From the NCBI GenBank assembly GCA_000621405.1, contig JHYK01000028.1, forward strand, positions 1-34,486: a DNA stretch of 34,486 nucleotides, given 5' to 3'. This document shows, one piece after another, positions 8,135 to 17,292 of this stretch (the first letter of the stretch is position 1; every line of letters starts with the position of its first letter). The position numbers were made by a program, and so were the translations under genes. The notes beneath the pieces were generated by a model. The model ran no database searches. It saw only the letters and a program-made list of their open reading frames with translations, and had not been told where the DNA came from. This stretch comes from Lachnospiraceae bacterium AC3007. GTDB lineage: Bacteria; Bacillota; Clostridia; Lachnospirales; Lachnospiraceae.

Positions 8135-8674
8135 ATGGAAAAATTCTTACATATTCTTTTGATAGTGGTCATATGCATAGTTGCTTTATTCATACTTGCG
8201 ATAGTGCTCACGGTTCTGTATGAGAACAGCAGGAAGAAAAAGGGAAAGAAGAGAAAGCCAGAGTCTCTCTGGGAGGACAGGAGAAGGAACTTTTTCGGAA
8301 TGCCCTGGAGCTTCACAAAGTATTCGATGGACAAGACAAGATTCTATCTGGAGAGAGGTTTTCTTTCCACCAGATATGATGAAGTAAGGCTCTACCGTAT
8401 CACGGATGTGGTGCTTGTCCGCTCTCTTTTACAGAAGATCTTCGGACTTGGCACACTTAAGATAGACTCCTCTGACAAGAGCATGGGTGACTTTGTGATA
8501 GAGAATATTAGAGATTCGGAGAAGGTCAAGGAGCTTTTCTCACAGAAGGTCGAGGAGCAGAGAAAGGCAAACAGGGTATATACGAGAGAGACTCTCGGTG
8601 ACTCCGATAATGATATGGATAATGACGGAGTTCCCGATGATATAGACGAAGACGGAGGAATGGGCAGCAACTGA
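8135..8674 (+). CDS. Small membrane protein with bacterial PH domain
   Basis: Protein of 179 residues. One N-terminal transmembrane helix (about residues 5-29) is followed by a basic stretch (SRKKKGKKRKP) that marks the cytoplasmic side. Residues ~60-140 look like a bacterial PH domain of the YdbT/bPH2 kind: RFYLERGFLSTRYDEVRLYRITDV is a phrase typical of that fold, which is used in membrane-associated assemblies of unknown role. The C-terminus is very acidic (DSDNDMDNDGVPDDIDEDGG) and reminiscent of thrombospondin type-3-like Asp-rich segments, possibly metal binding. An AAAGGAG site precedes the start. Its stop overlaps the metH start by one base (TGATG), so the two are coupled in translation; a functional link to methionine synthesis is unproven. 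Confidence 0.75.
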   Translation: MEKFLHILLIVVICIVALFILAIVLTVLYENSRKKKGKKRKPESLWEDRRRNFFGMPWSFTKYSMDKTRFYLERGFLSTRYDEVRLYRITDVVLVRSLLQKIFGLGTLKIDSSDKSMGDFVIENIRDSEKVKELFSQKVEEQRKANRVYTRETLGDSDNDMDNDGVPDDIDEDGGMGSN

Positions 8675-11175
8675 TGACAAGGGAGGATTTCAGAAAGCTT
8701 GCATCAGAAGGACTCATCCTGCTCGACGGGGCTACCGGGACGAATCTTCAGAAAAAGGGTCTGACGAACGGCGTATGTCCGGACCTTTGGATCATGGAGC
8801 ATCCGGAAGTCATAATGGAGCTTCAGAGAGGATATCTGGAGGCCGGAAGCCGTATCCTTTATTCACCCACTTTTTCCTGCAACAGGATCAAGCTTGCCGA
8901 GTTCGGACTTGAGGACAGACTTGATGAGATGAATAAGACCCTTGCCGGTCTGTCCAAAAGGACGATAAAAGAGTTCATGGAAGATCACCCTGATGCCCCG
9001 CCATGCTTTGTGGCCGGTGACATCTCCATGACCGGTGTGCAGGTGGAGCCTGTCGGTCCTATGGGCTTTGAGGAACTCATAGATATCTATAAGGAGCAGA
9101 TAAGATCTCTTGAAGCCGGAGGAGTGGATCTCATAGTAGTCGAGACCATGATGAGTCTTCAGGAGACGAGGGCTGCCGTCATCGCCTGCCGTGAGGTATC
9201 GGATCTTCCGATCATGGCTACGCTCACATTTGAGAGCGACGGAAGGACACTCTATGGCACGGATCCGCTTACAGCGCTGCTTACGCTGCAGTCCCTCGGC
9301 GCCGATGCCTTCGGGGCAAACTGCTCTACGGGACCGGATAAGATGGTCCCCATGATACAGAAGATTTCCCGGTATGCCACTATCCCCATTATCTGCAAGC
9401 CCAATGCAGGTCTTCCTTCTCTGGATGAAAACGGAAAGACAGTATACGACCTTGATACCAAAGGCTTCGGTGAAGGACTGTCGGAGATAATAAAAGCAGG
9501 AGCGACCATAGTCGGCGGCTGCTGCGGGACGGATCCCGATTACATAAGGGCGATCCCCAAAGACATCGCATCCACAGGTGATAATCAGGAGATCAAAAAG
9601 ATGAGATCCCTTACTTCGGAGAGGAGCCATCTTTTATTCGGACTTGACGGGAGATTCCTCATCATAGGTGAGCGTATCAATCCCACCGGTAAAAAGAAGC
9701 TTCAGGCATCCCTTCGGGAAGGCTCCTTTGATATGGTATCTTCTTTTGCCGAAGAGCAGGAGGAGAGGGGAGCGGATATCCTCGATGTGAATATGGGCAT
9801 GAGCGGTATAGATGAAAAGTCTACTATGCTTAAGGCCATAGAGGTGGTCACTCAGGCGTCATCGCTTCCGCTCTGCATCGATACGAGCTATCCCGAGGTA
9901 ATGGAGGCAGCCTTAAGGCGGTACCCGGGACGGGCTCTCATCAATTCGATATCGGCAGAGTCAGACCGCTGTGACAGGATGCTTGAGATTGCAAGAAAAT
10001 ACGGGGCAATGTTCATACTGCTCCCTATAGGCGATTCCGGTCTGCCGAAGGATCTTGCCGAAAAGAAAGCCAATATCGACACAGTCCTTAAAAAAGCATA
10101 TGCGATGGGCTTTACAAATGAGGATATCATAGTCGACGGACTTGTAGGGACGGTCGGAGCCATCCCACGCGCAGCCATAGATACTCTTGATACCATCGAG
10201 TATTGTTATGGTCTGGGACTTGCCACGACCTGCGGACTCTCGAATATCTCCTTCGGACTTCCGCAGAGGGTCAATGTCAATGCCGCTTTCCTTGCCATGG
10301 CGATAAGATCGCATCTTACCTCTGCCATACTCAATCCCGGACAGGACGTGATGATAAGGACGATGCTCTCATCGGATCTTCTTGTGGCGCATCCCGAGTC
10401 CGATACGAGATATATCGAATATATGAATGAGCATGAAGAAGAGCTTGCGGCAGCGGCCTCCGTTGCAAAGAAGGCGCCGCAGACCGGGGGGACACCGGGC
10501 GCTTCTTCTACAGCCGGGGCATCCGGCAAAGATGCCGATGCCGGAGATGATGTGATCTCGGAAATAAGGAATGCTGTGCTTAAGGGAAGGAAGGGCGCGA
10601 TAGAAGAGATGACAAAGACAGCGCTCTCATCCGGCACCAAGGCCAACGATATCCTGGATAATGCTCTTATTCCCGCGATCAATGACGTAGGCGAGCTTTT
10701 TGACAAAGGGAGGTATTTCCTTCCCCAACTCATAGCATCCGCCGAGACGATGGAGCTTTCGATCAAGGTGCTCGAGCCGCATCTTGCTTCTGCGGGCAGC
10801 AGCGATGATGCGCCTGTTATAGTGATAGCGACTGTCGAAGGCGACATACATGACATCGGCAAGAACCTTGTGGTGCTGATGCTGAAGAACTATGGCTTCA
10901 AGGTCATAGATCTCGGCAAGAACGTTCCCAAGGAGACTATAATCAAGACCGCCATAGAGGAAGACGCAAAGATAATCGGGCTCTCGGCTCTTATGACAAC
11001 GACCATGAATGAGATGAAGAATGTGGTCTCATACGGCAAGGAGCAGGGCTACAAGGGAAAGTTCATGGTGGGCGGCGCCGTGGTGACTGAGGAGTATTGC
11101 AAAGAGATCGGAGCGGACGGCTATTCCGCCGATGCTTCGGAAGCAGTAAAGGTCGCAAAGAGCCTGCTGTCGTAA
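8674..11175 (+). CDS. metH: Cobalamin-dependent methionine synthase (lacks activation domain)
   Basis: Transfers the methyl group of 5-methyltetrahydrofolate through cobalamin to homocysteine. The 833 residues contain the homocysteine S-methyltransferase domain (1-~300; zinc ligands Cys217, Cys283 and Cys284 in NCSTG and GGCCGT), the pterin-binding domain (~320-580, starting near IIGERINPTGKKK), and the B12 cap and binding domains (~640-833; axial His726 in DIHDIG). The C-terminal SAM-dependent reactivation domain of the ~1200-residue E. coli enzyme is absent, as is common in clostridia, so a separate reactivation protein is expected. An Ala/Gly/Ser/Thr-rich linker (~residues 598-625) separates the folate and B12 halves. 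It works with fhs and folD further along. Confidence 0.95.
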   Translation: MTREDFRKLASEGLILLDGATGTNLQKKGLTNGVCPDLWIMEHPEVIMELQRGYLEAGSRILYSPTFSCNRIKLAEFGLEDRLDEMNKTLAGLSKRTIKEFMEDHPDAPPCFVAGDISMTGVQVEPVGPMGFEELIDIYKEQIRSLEAGGVDLIVVETMMSLQETRAAVIACREVSDLPIMATLTFESDGRTLYGTDPLTALLTLQSLGADAFGANCSTGPDKMVPMIQKISRYATIPIICKPNAGLPSLDENGKTVYDLDTKGFGEGLSEIIKAGATIVGGCCGTDPDYIRAIPKDIASTGDNQEIKKMRSLTSERSHLLFGLDGRFLIIGERINPTGKKKLQASLREGSFDMVSSFAEEQEERGADILDVNMGMSGIDEKSTMLKAIEVVTQASSLPLCIDTSYPEVMEAALRRYPGRALINSISAESDRCDRMLEIARKYGAMFILLPIGDSGLPKDLAEKKANIDTVLKKAYAMGFTNEDIIVDGLVGTVGAIPRAAIDTLDTIEYCYGLGLATTCGLSNISFGLPQRVNVNAAFLAMAIRSHLTSAILNPGQDVMIRTMLSSDLLVAHPESDTRYIEYMNEHEEELAAAASVAKKAPQTGGTPGASSTAGASGKDADAGDDVISEIRNAVLKGRKGAIEEMTKTALSSGTKANDILDNALIPAINDVGELFDKGRYFLPQLIASAETMELSIKVLEPHLASAGSSDDAPVIVIATVEGDIHDIGKNLVVLMLKNYGFKVIDLGKNVPKETIIKTAIEEDAKIIGLSALMTTTMNEMKNVVSYGKEQGYKGKFMVGGAVVTEEYCKEIGADGYSADASEAVKVAKSLLS

Positions 11176-11177
11176 CT

Positions 11178-11212
11178 GGGATTTTTATCCCGGATATCAT
11201 ATAATGATATCC
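11178..11212 (+). promoter_or_regulatory. Two adjacent inverted repeats upstream of ilvB, one spanning a TATAAT
   Basis: GGGAT/ATCCC (11178-11191) is followed at once by a perfect 9-bp inverted repeat, GGATATCAT and ATGATATCC around ATA (11192-11212). A TATAAT (11199-11204) lies at the centre of the second repeat, so it could be an operator over the -10 of an ilvB promoter. Alternatively it is a weak hairpin at the metH end; there is no T-run after it. The -35 region is poor, so the promoter reading is tentative. Confidence 0.4.
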
Positions 11213-11268
11213 TGCGGGAAGGCTTATGACCCTGATATCAAATAATTCGCATATCGAAAGGAGAAGAT

Positions 11269-12885
11269 ATGACCGGATCGGAAGCAATGGCAAAATGCCT
11301 TGAGATGGAAAAAGTCGAGGTAGTATACGGATACCCCGGAGTTGCCATAGCGAACTTCTTTGACAGTCTGGGAGCTACCGGAATAAGACAGGTGCTCGTT
11401 CGCACAGAGCAGAATGCGGGACACATGGCATCGGGATACGCCCGTACTCTCGGAAGAGTAGGTGTATGCGCTGTGACATCCGGCCCCGGAGCGCTGAACC
11501 TGGTCACGGGCATAGCTACCGCATATGCTGATTCCATTCCTCTTGTATGCATATCCGGCCAGGTCGATTCGGACCTCATAGGCTCGGACGGCTTCCAGGA
11601 AGCGGACGTGACAGGAGCCTGCGAGAGCATAGTCAAATACAGCTATCTGATAAAGAACGTGAATGACATACCGCGCGTATTCCGGGAGGCGTTTTATATT
11701 GCCAATACCGGAAGGAGAGGTCCTGTGCTCATCGACGTTCCGATCGATGTGCAGAGGGCTGAGATCAAGTCTTTTGAGTATCCGGCGGAAGTAAGCCTCC
11801 GTACGTATAAGCCCACTGTCAAGGGCCATATACAGCAGATCAAGAAGGCAATGTCCGAGCTTAAGAGAGCAAAGAGACCTCTTATCTGCGCTGGAGGCGG
11901 CATATTCTTATCGGGAGCCAAGAAGGAGCTTCGTTCATTTGCGGAGCAGCATAAGATACCGGTCGTACATACCATGATGGGCATAGGAGTGCTGCCTACA
12001 GATCATGAGCTCAACTTCGGCATGGTCGGCAATAACGGCGGAATGGCCGCCAATAAGGCTATGCAGGAGTGCGATATGCTGATAATGGTAGGAGCGCGCG
12101 TGGCAGACAGGGCAGTCGCGAATCCGGATACCATTTTGGAAAATAAGGTCCTTGTACATATGGATGTCGATCCTGCCGAGATAGGCAAGAACGTCGGTCC
12201 CACTATTCCCATAGTCGGAGATGCGAAGCATATCTTCGAGGATGCATCCGAGCTTGAGATATCCATAGATACCTCTGCGTGGCTTGGACACTTAAGGGAG
12301 TACAGGAAGCTTCCGAATCCTTTGAAGTTCTCGGATAAAGCAGTCAATCCCGCAGTGTTCATCGCCCTTCTTTCCCAGAATATGGCTGACAGATCCACCT
12401 ATGTGGCGGATGTCGGACAGAATCAGATCTGGTCCTGCAGGAATGTGAATGTCCGCGACGGCGGAAGGTTCTTCACATCCGGCGGTATGGGCACCATGGG
12501 ATATGCGATACCCTGCGCGATAGGAGCAAAGATGGCTGACGAGACAAGGCAGGTCGTGGCTGTCTGCGGTGACGGAGGATTCCAGATGTCGATGATGGAA
12601 TTTGCCACCATGAAGGAAGAGAATGTGTCGATCAAGGTCGTGGTCCTTCGCAACAACTTCCTGGGTCTTGTTCGCGAATACCAGCACTACAGCTTAAATG
12701 ACAGATATGAGATGGTTCGTCTCGGATCATATCCCAAACTCGAGGATCTCGCTAACGCCTACGACATCTCTTATTTCCGGGCATCCAACATGGAGGGGCT
12801 CGATGATCTTATAAGGCAGTTCCTTGATGAGGACGGGGCGTCGCTGATGGAAGTGATCGTAGATCCTGCTGACACGGTAAAGTAA
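11269..12885 (+). CDS. ilvB: Acetolactate synthase large subunit
   Basis: Thiamine-diphosphate enzyme of 538 residues that condenses two pyruvates (or pyruvate and 2-oxobutyrate) in valine/leucine and isoleucine synthesis. The catalytic glutamate is Glu47 in VRTEQNAGH, where most ALS proteins have RHEQGA. TSGPGALNLVTGIATAY and GSDGFQEADVTG match the family. The ThDP/Mg motif starts at GDGG (~434) and ends with NN about 27 residues later. It is somewhat shorter and more divergent than enteric IlvB, but the two following genes are ilvN regulators and then ilvC, which supports acetolactate synthase rather than another ThDP enzyme. AAAGGAG precedes the ATG. Confidence 0.92.
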   Translation: MTGSEAMAKCLEMEKVEVVYGYPGVAIANFFDSLGATGIRQVLVRTEQNAGHMASGYARTLGRVGVCAVTSGPGALNLVTGIATAYADSIPLVCISGQVDSDLIGSDGFQEADVTGACESIVKYSYLIKNVNDIPRVFREAFYIANTGRRGPVLIDVPIDVQRAEIKSFEYPAEVSLRTYKPTVKGHIQQIKKAMSELKRAKRPLICAGGGIFLSGAKKELRSFAEQHKIPVVHTMMGIGVLPTDHELNFGMVGNNGGMAANKAMQECDMLIMVGARVADRAVANPDTILENKVLVHMDVDPAEIGKNVGPTIPIVGDAKHIFEDASELEISIDTSAWLGHLREYRKLPNPLKFSDKAVNPAVFIALLSQNMADRSTYVADVGQNQIWSCRNVNVRDGGRFFTSGGMGTMGYAIPCAIGAKMADETRQVVAVCGDGGFQMSMMEFATMKEENVSIKVVVLRNNFLGLVREYQHYSLNDRYEMVRLGSYPKLEDLANAYDISYFRASNMEGLDDLIRQFLDEDGASLMEVIVDPADTVK

Positions 12886-12921
12886 TTACGGAGAGACTCA
12901 TAAAACATTTTAGGAGCGGAT

Positions 12922-13398
12922 ATGAAGAAGATATATACAGTCCTTGTGGAAAACAGATCAGGCGTGCTCTCGAAGGTATCGGGGCTTTTCGCAAGAAGGA
13001 GCTTCAATATCGATTCTCTTGCAGTGGGAACCACGGATGACCCGAATGTGTCGGTCATGACCATAGTGTCTTCCGGAGATGAGAGGACTCTCGAGCAGAT
13101 AGAGAAGCAGCTCAATAAAAAACTCGATGTCATCAAGATCAAGACATACGAGGAGGAGGACGCAGTCTCAAGGGAGCTGATGCTCATCAAGGTGAAGTAC
13201 AATAAGTCCAACCGTAAGGATATCATGGAGATAGTGGATGCCATGAAGGCCGAGATAGTAGATATGTCCGAGAATCAGATGCTGATACAGATCTGCGACA
13301 GACCCGACCGCACGGCCATGCTGATCCGCCTCCTCTATCAGATATCGATAGTCGAGATAGCGCGGACCGGCACCCTGGCTCTTCCGAGATGCGAGTGA
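12922..13398 (+). CDS. ilvN: Acetolactate synthase small (regulatory) subunit, copy 1
   Basis: Regulatory subunit of 158 residues that activates the IlvB catalytic subunit and gives valine feedback inhibition. The N-terminal ACT domain has the typical VLVENRSGVLSKVSGLFARRSFNIDSLAVGTT; the C-terminal ALS_ss_C domain ends EIARTGTLAL. It begins 37 bases after ilvB with a TAGGAG site, so it belongs to the same transcript. A second, clearly different copy follows 137 bases later. The two share the family framework but differ at many positions, so they are old paralogues and not a recent duplication. Confidence 0.92.
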   Translation: MKKIYTVLVENRSGVLSKVSGLFARRSFNIDSLAVGTTDDPNVSVMTIVSSGDERTLEQIEKQLNKKLDVIKIKTYEEEDAVSRELMLIKVKYNKSNRKDIMEIVDAMKAEIVDMSENQMLIQICDRPDRTAMLIRLLYQISIVEIARTGTLALPRCE

Positions 13399-13467
13399 GT
13401 TACAATTCAGTGCGCCGCCGGTGCGCCGAACAGTAACGCGAGTGAGACTGTTGCGGATGCCCTTTTA

Positions 13468-13496
13468 TTGACTTTTCGCGGCTTAATAGATATAGT
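13468..13496 (+). promoter_or_regulatory. Sigma-70-type promoter before the second ilvN
   Basis: TTGACT (13468-13473) and TATAGT (13491-13496) with exactly 17 bases between, 40 bases before the start at 13536. It lies inside the ilv cluster, so the second ilvN and ilvC can be transcribed separately from ilvB and the first ilvN. A GC-rich stretch with the inverted repeat AACAGT/ACTGTT (about 13429-13452) lies just upstream. Confidence 0.6.
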
Positions 13497-13535
13497 AGAT
13501 ATTTAGATTTTTATTCACTAAATGTAGGAGGATAT

Positions 13536-14039
13536 ATGCAGAGCAAGGTATTCCAGCTGTTGGTGGATAATACGTCCGGAGTGCTCTCCAGGATATCGGG
13601 GCTCTTCTCCAGACGCAGCTATAATATAGAAAGCATTACCGCAGGCACGACTTCCGATCCGAGATATACGAGGATCACGATCGTTGCTACCGGAGATGAC
13701 GAGATCCTCGAGCAGATAGAGAAGCAGGTCCGCAAGCTGACTGACGTGCGCAGCATCAAGGAGCTCAAGCCGGAGAATTCCGTATACAGGGAGCTGTGCA
13801 TGATCAAGGTCGAGACGGAGGATGCGGATCACAGAGTGCAGATAGCCTCAGTCGTCGATATGTTCAGGGCAAAGGTCATAGACGTATCCGATGAGTCTCT
13901 AATGGTCGAGATAGTGGGCAACACCCAGAAGGTGGACGCATTTATCAAGATGATGGAGTCATATAAGATACTCGAGATCGCCCGCACCGGCATAGCGGGG
14001 CTGTCCAGAGGAAAGGATGAGATCGTAGTCCTCCCTTGA
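13536..14039 (+). CDS. ilvN: Acetolactate synthase small (regulatory) subunit, copy 2
   Basis: Second ACT-domain regulatory subunit of 167 residues. The N-terminal ACT domain reads LLVDNTSGVLSRISGLFSRRSYNIESITAGTT; the C-terminal domain includes FRAKVIDVSDESLMVEI and EIARTGIAGLSRG. It has a few more C-terminal residues than copy 1. The start follows GTAGGAGG with ideal spacing and its own likely promoter. The two subunits may give different amino-acid sensitivity to the one IlvB encoded here, or copy 2 may serve another catalytic subunit elsewhere; both ideas are inference. ilvC follows after 51 bases. Confidence 0.92.
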   Translation: MQSKVFQLLVDNTSGVLSRISGLFSRRSYNIESITAGTTSDPRYTRITIVATGDDEILEQIEKQVRKLTDVRSIKELKPENSVYRELCMIKVETEDADHRVQIASVVDMFRAKVIDVSDESLMVEIVGNTQKVDAFIKMMESYKILEIARTGIAGLSRGKDEIVVLP

Positions 14040-15125
<1,086 letters not shown>

Positions 15126-15148
15126 TAAGATACAGTAACGTAAGTTAC

Positions 15149-15202
15149 ACTCCTCAGCATGTTGCAGGGCATTATCACGGCCCTGCAGGATGTGTGAGGA
15201 GT
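15149..15202 (+). terminator. Two-part hairpin between ilvC and leuC, possible terminator or attenuator
   Basis: Outer stem ACTCCTCA (15149-15156) pairs with TGAGGAGT (15195-15202); inner stem TGCAGGGC (15163-15170) pairs with GCCCTGCA (15180-15187). Both are perfect 8-bp stems. Four T, counting the last base of the stem, end the hairpin, which is short for a classic intrinsic terminator. It could end the ilv transcript or control read-through into leuC 46 bases on. No T-box consensus is visible next to it. Confidence 0.5.
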
Positions 15203-15247
15203 TTTGAAATAAAGGGATATGATATTTTTCGGCACAGGAGGTGTGAT

Positions 15248-16513
15248 ATGGGAATGACGATGTCACAGAAGATCCTCGCAGATCATGCGGGACTCAGTGA
15301 GGTAAAAGCAGGACAGCTGATAGAGGCGGGTCTTGATCTTGTCCTCGGAAATGATATCACGACTCCCGTCGCCATAAGCGTGATGGAGGGATTTAAGGAC
15401 GATAAGGTCTTTGATAAGGACAAGATAGCTCTTGTCATGGATCACTTTATCCCCAACAAGGACATCAAGTCCGCAGAGAACTGCAAATGCTGCAGAGACT
15501 TTGCTGCATCGCATGAGATCACGAACTACTTCGATGTCGGCCGCATGGGCATAGAGCATGCGCTTCTTCCCGAGGCGGGGCTTACGGTTGCCGGCGACCT
15601 GATAATAGGAGCTGATTCGCATACCTGCACGTACGGAGCCCTCGGAGCCTTCTCCACTGGAGTCGGATCCACTGATATGGCTGCCGGCATGGCGACAGGA
15701 AAAGCATGGTTCAAGGTGCCGGAGGCTATCAGATTTGAGATCACCGGCAGGAAAGCACCCTATGTATCCGGCAAGGATCTCATACTCCATATCATAGGGA
15801 TGATAGGAGTGGACGGAGCCCTCTATAAGTCCATGGAGTTTACCGGAGACGGCATCAGTGAGCTCAATATCGACGACAGGCTCACGATAGCGAACATGGC
15901 TATAGAGGCCGGCGGCAAGAACGGAATCTTCCCTGTGGATGATGTGACGATAGAATACATGAAAGCACACGGCAGCAGACCGTATAAGATATACGAGGCA
16001 GACAGCGATGCCGAGTATTCTGCCGTATATAAGATAGATCTTGGTGAGCTTAAGCCCACCGTCTCATATCCTCATCTTCCGTCCAACACAAGGACCATAG
16101 ACGAGGCAGTGAAGGATCATATAAAGATAGACCAGGCTGTGATAGGCAGCTGCACGAACGGAAGGATATCGGATCTTCGCGCAGCCGCAGACATCATAAG
16201 AGGCCGGAAGATCGCAGATAATGTCAGGTGCATAGTGATACCCGGCACCCAGAAGATATACTTAAAGGCTATCGAAGAGGGCCTTATCAGTGACTTCATA
16301 GAAGCGGGAGCCATTGTATCCACGCCGACCTGCGGCCCCTGCCTTGGAGGATACATGGGTATACTTGCAGCAGGTGAGAAGTGCATCTCGACGACGAACA
16401 GGAACTTCGTCGGACGCATGGGACATGTGGATTCGGAGATATATCTTGCAAGTCCCGCAGTTGCGGCAGCATCCGCGGTTGCAGGCTACATAGCGGATCC
16501 TGCAGCATACTGA
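15248..16513 (+). CDS. leuC: 3-isopropylmalate dehydratase large subunit
   Basis: Iron-sulfur aconitase-family subunit of 421 residues that, with LeuD, isomerises 2-isopropylmalate to 3-isopropylmalate. Its length matches the short clostridial/archaeal type. The three 4Fe-4S cysteines lie in GSCTNGR and [10 protein letters not shown]. The substrate/active-site phrase [23 protein letters not shown] is intact. The start at 15248 is set by AGGAGGTG directly upstream; the open frame extends 54 bases further without a ribosome site. Its partner leuD is 281 bases away, separated by a structured repeat, which is unusual because the pair is normally adjacent. Confidence 0.95.
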   Translation: MGMTMSQKILADHAGLSEVKAGQLIEAGLDLVLGNDITTPVAISVMEGFKDDKVFDKDKIALVMDHFIPNKDIKSAENCKCCRDFAASHEITNYFDVGRMGIEHALLPEAGLTVAGDLIIGADSHTCTYGALGAFSTGVGSTDMAAGMATGKAWFKVPEAIRFEITGRKAPYVSGKDLILHIIGMIGVDGALYKSMEFTGDGISELNIDDRLTIANMAIEAGGKNGIFPVDDVTIEYMKAHGSRPYKIYEADSDAEYSAVYKIDLGELKPTVSYPHLPSNTRTIDEAVKDHIKIDQAVIGSCTNGRISDLRAAADIIRGRKIADNVRCIVIPGTQKIYLKAIEEGLISDFIEAGAIVSTPTCGPCLGGYMGILAAGEKCISTTNRNFVGRMGHVDSEIYLASPAVAAASAVAGYIADPAAY

Positions 16514-16542
16514 GCGTTATGTGATTAATGTGCGGTCTTGTA

Positions 16543-16736
16543 ATATATACATTTTTTCCGCGCTCTGAACTCACTAAGCTCAGTGTTCGCCTGATTACAA
16601 ATTTTCGCTCGCACCTGTTCTGCGCGCCGGACATATTGATAAGTAAAGTCTATGAGCGCAGCCATGCGTCTCGCGAAAATTATCAGTCTCCACTTCGCTA
16701 AGTGAGTCAGGCTGATTGCTTCAAAAATGTATATAT
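16543..16736 (+). repeat. Structured intergenic repeat, copy A (end-to-end hairpin)
   Basis: A ~194-base element filling the leuC-leuD gap. Its ends are a perfect 14-bp inverted repeat (16543-16556 with 16723-16736). Inside, nested helices can form: 16565-16575 with 16701-16710 (one bulged A), 16591-16595 with 16682-16686, 16601-16608 with 16673-16680, 16610-16613 with 16665-16668, and 16621-16625 with 16656-16660. It shares a core with the element at 29709-29910: 62 of 68 positions match in 16558-16625, and 27 of 27 in 16653-16679. Pairing is kept by compensatory changes. It has no protein-coding potential. It may be a mobile palindromic repeat or a structured RNA. Confidence 0.8.
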
Positions 16737-16739
16737 CAC

Positions 16740-16769
16740 TTCGACCGCGATATATAACGGACATATGAT
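16740..16769 (+). promoter_or_regulatory. Possible promoter for leuD
   Basis: TTCGAC (16740-16745) and TATGAT (16764-16769) with an 18-base spacer, just after repeat copy A and 25 bases before leuD. It is weak at -35. If active it would restore leuD expression downstream of the inserted element. Confidence 0.3.
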
Positions 16770-16793
16770 ATTAACAATCGGTGGAGGAGTAGT

Positions 16794-17282
16794 ATGGAAG
16801 CAAAAGGAAAAGTATACAAATACGGCGACAATGTAGACACCGATGTCATCATACCCGCCAGATATCTTGCCATACAAGATAAGAAAGAACTGGCAACTCA
16901 CTGTATGGAGGATATCGACAAGGAATTCGTTAATAAGGTCCATAAAGGCGATATCATGGTGGCAGGCAAAAACTTCGGCTGCGGATCCTCCAGAGAGCAT
17001 GCGCCGATAGTGATAAAAGAAGCCGGCGTGTCATGCGTGATAGCAGAGACCTTTGCCCGCATCTTCTTCAGGAACGCGATCAATATAGGCCTTCCGATCA
17101 TCGAGTGCAAAGAAGCATCGGAAGGAATATCCGAAGGAGATGAGGTATCTATAGATTTTGATACGGGAAGCATATCCGATCTTACAACTGGTGTGACCTA
17201 CCAGGGTACGCCCTTCCCGGAATTCATGCAGGAGATAATCAACGCAGGGGGCCTCGTAGGCCGTATCAACAAAGGAGTATGA
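16794..17282 (+). CDS. leuD: 3-isopropylmalate dehydratase small subunit
   Basis: Aconitase swivel-domain subunit of 162 residues, partner of LeuC. It shows [14 protein letters not shown] at the start, [14 protein letters not shown] (substrate-binding loop) and [15 protein letters not shown], all family hallmarks, at the short length that goes with the ~420-residue LeuC. A GGAGGAG site precedes the ATG. leuB, which would catalyse the next step, does not follow; uppP comes next, 10 bases away. Confidence 0.95.
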   Translation: MEAKGKVYKYGDNVDTDVIIPARYLAIQDKKELATHCMEDIDKEFVNKVHKGDIMVAGKNFGCGSSREHAPIVIKEAGVSCVIAETFARIFFRNAINIGLPIIECKEASEGISEGDEVSIDFDTGSISDLTTGVTYQGTPFPEFMQEIINAGGLVGRINKGV

Positions 17283-17292
17283 CTGATATCCA

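Noticed and set aside
8863-9630. 255-residue open frame on the minus strand opposite metH
   Set aside because: It lies wholly inside the well-supported metH gene, has no ribosome site and no recognisable domain; it is a codon-bias shadow.
15263-15970. 235-residue minus-strand open frame opposite leuC
   Set aside because: Fully antisense to a clear leuC with intact motifs; composition is His/Tyr/Ser-rich as expected for a shadow.
16543-16736. Repeat copy A as a simple intrinsic terminator
   Set aside because: It is far too long, has multiple nested helices and a conserved core shared with copy B, and its right arm is A-rich and not followed by a T-run.
16543-16736. Repeat copies as an ordinary MITE with conserved terminal inverted repeats
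   Set aside because: Not excluded, but the tips differ entirely between the two copies, unlike transposase-recognised ends.
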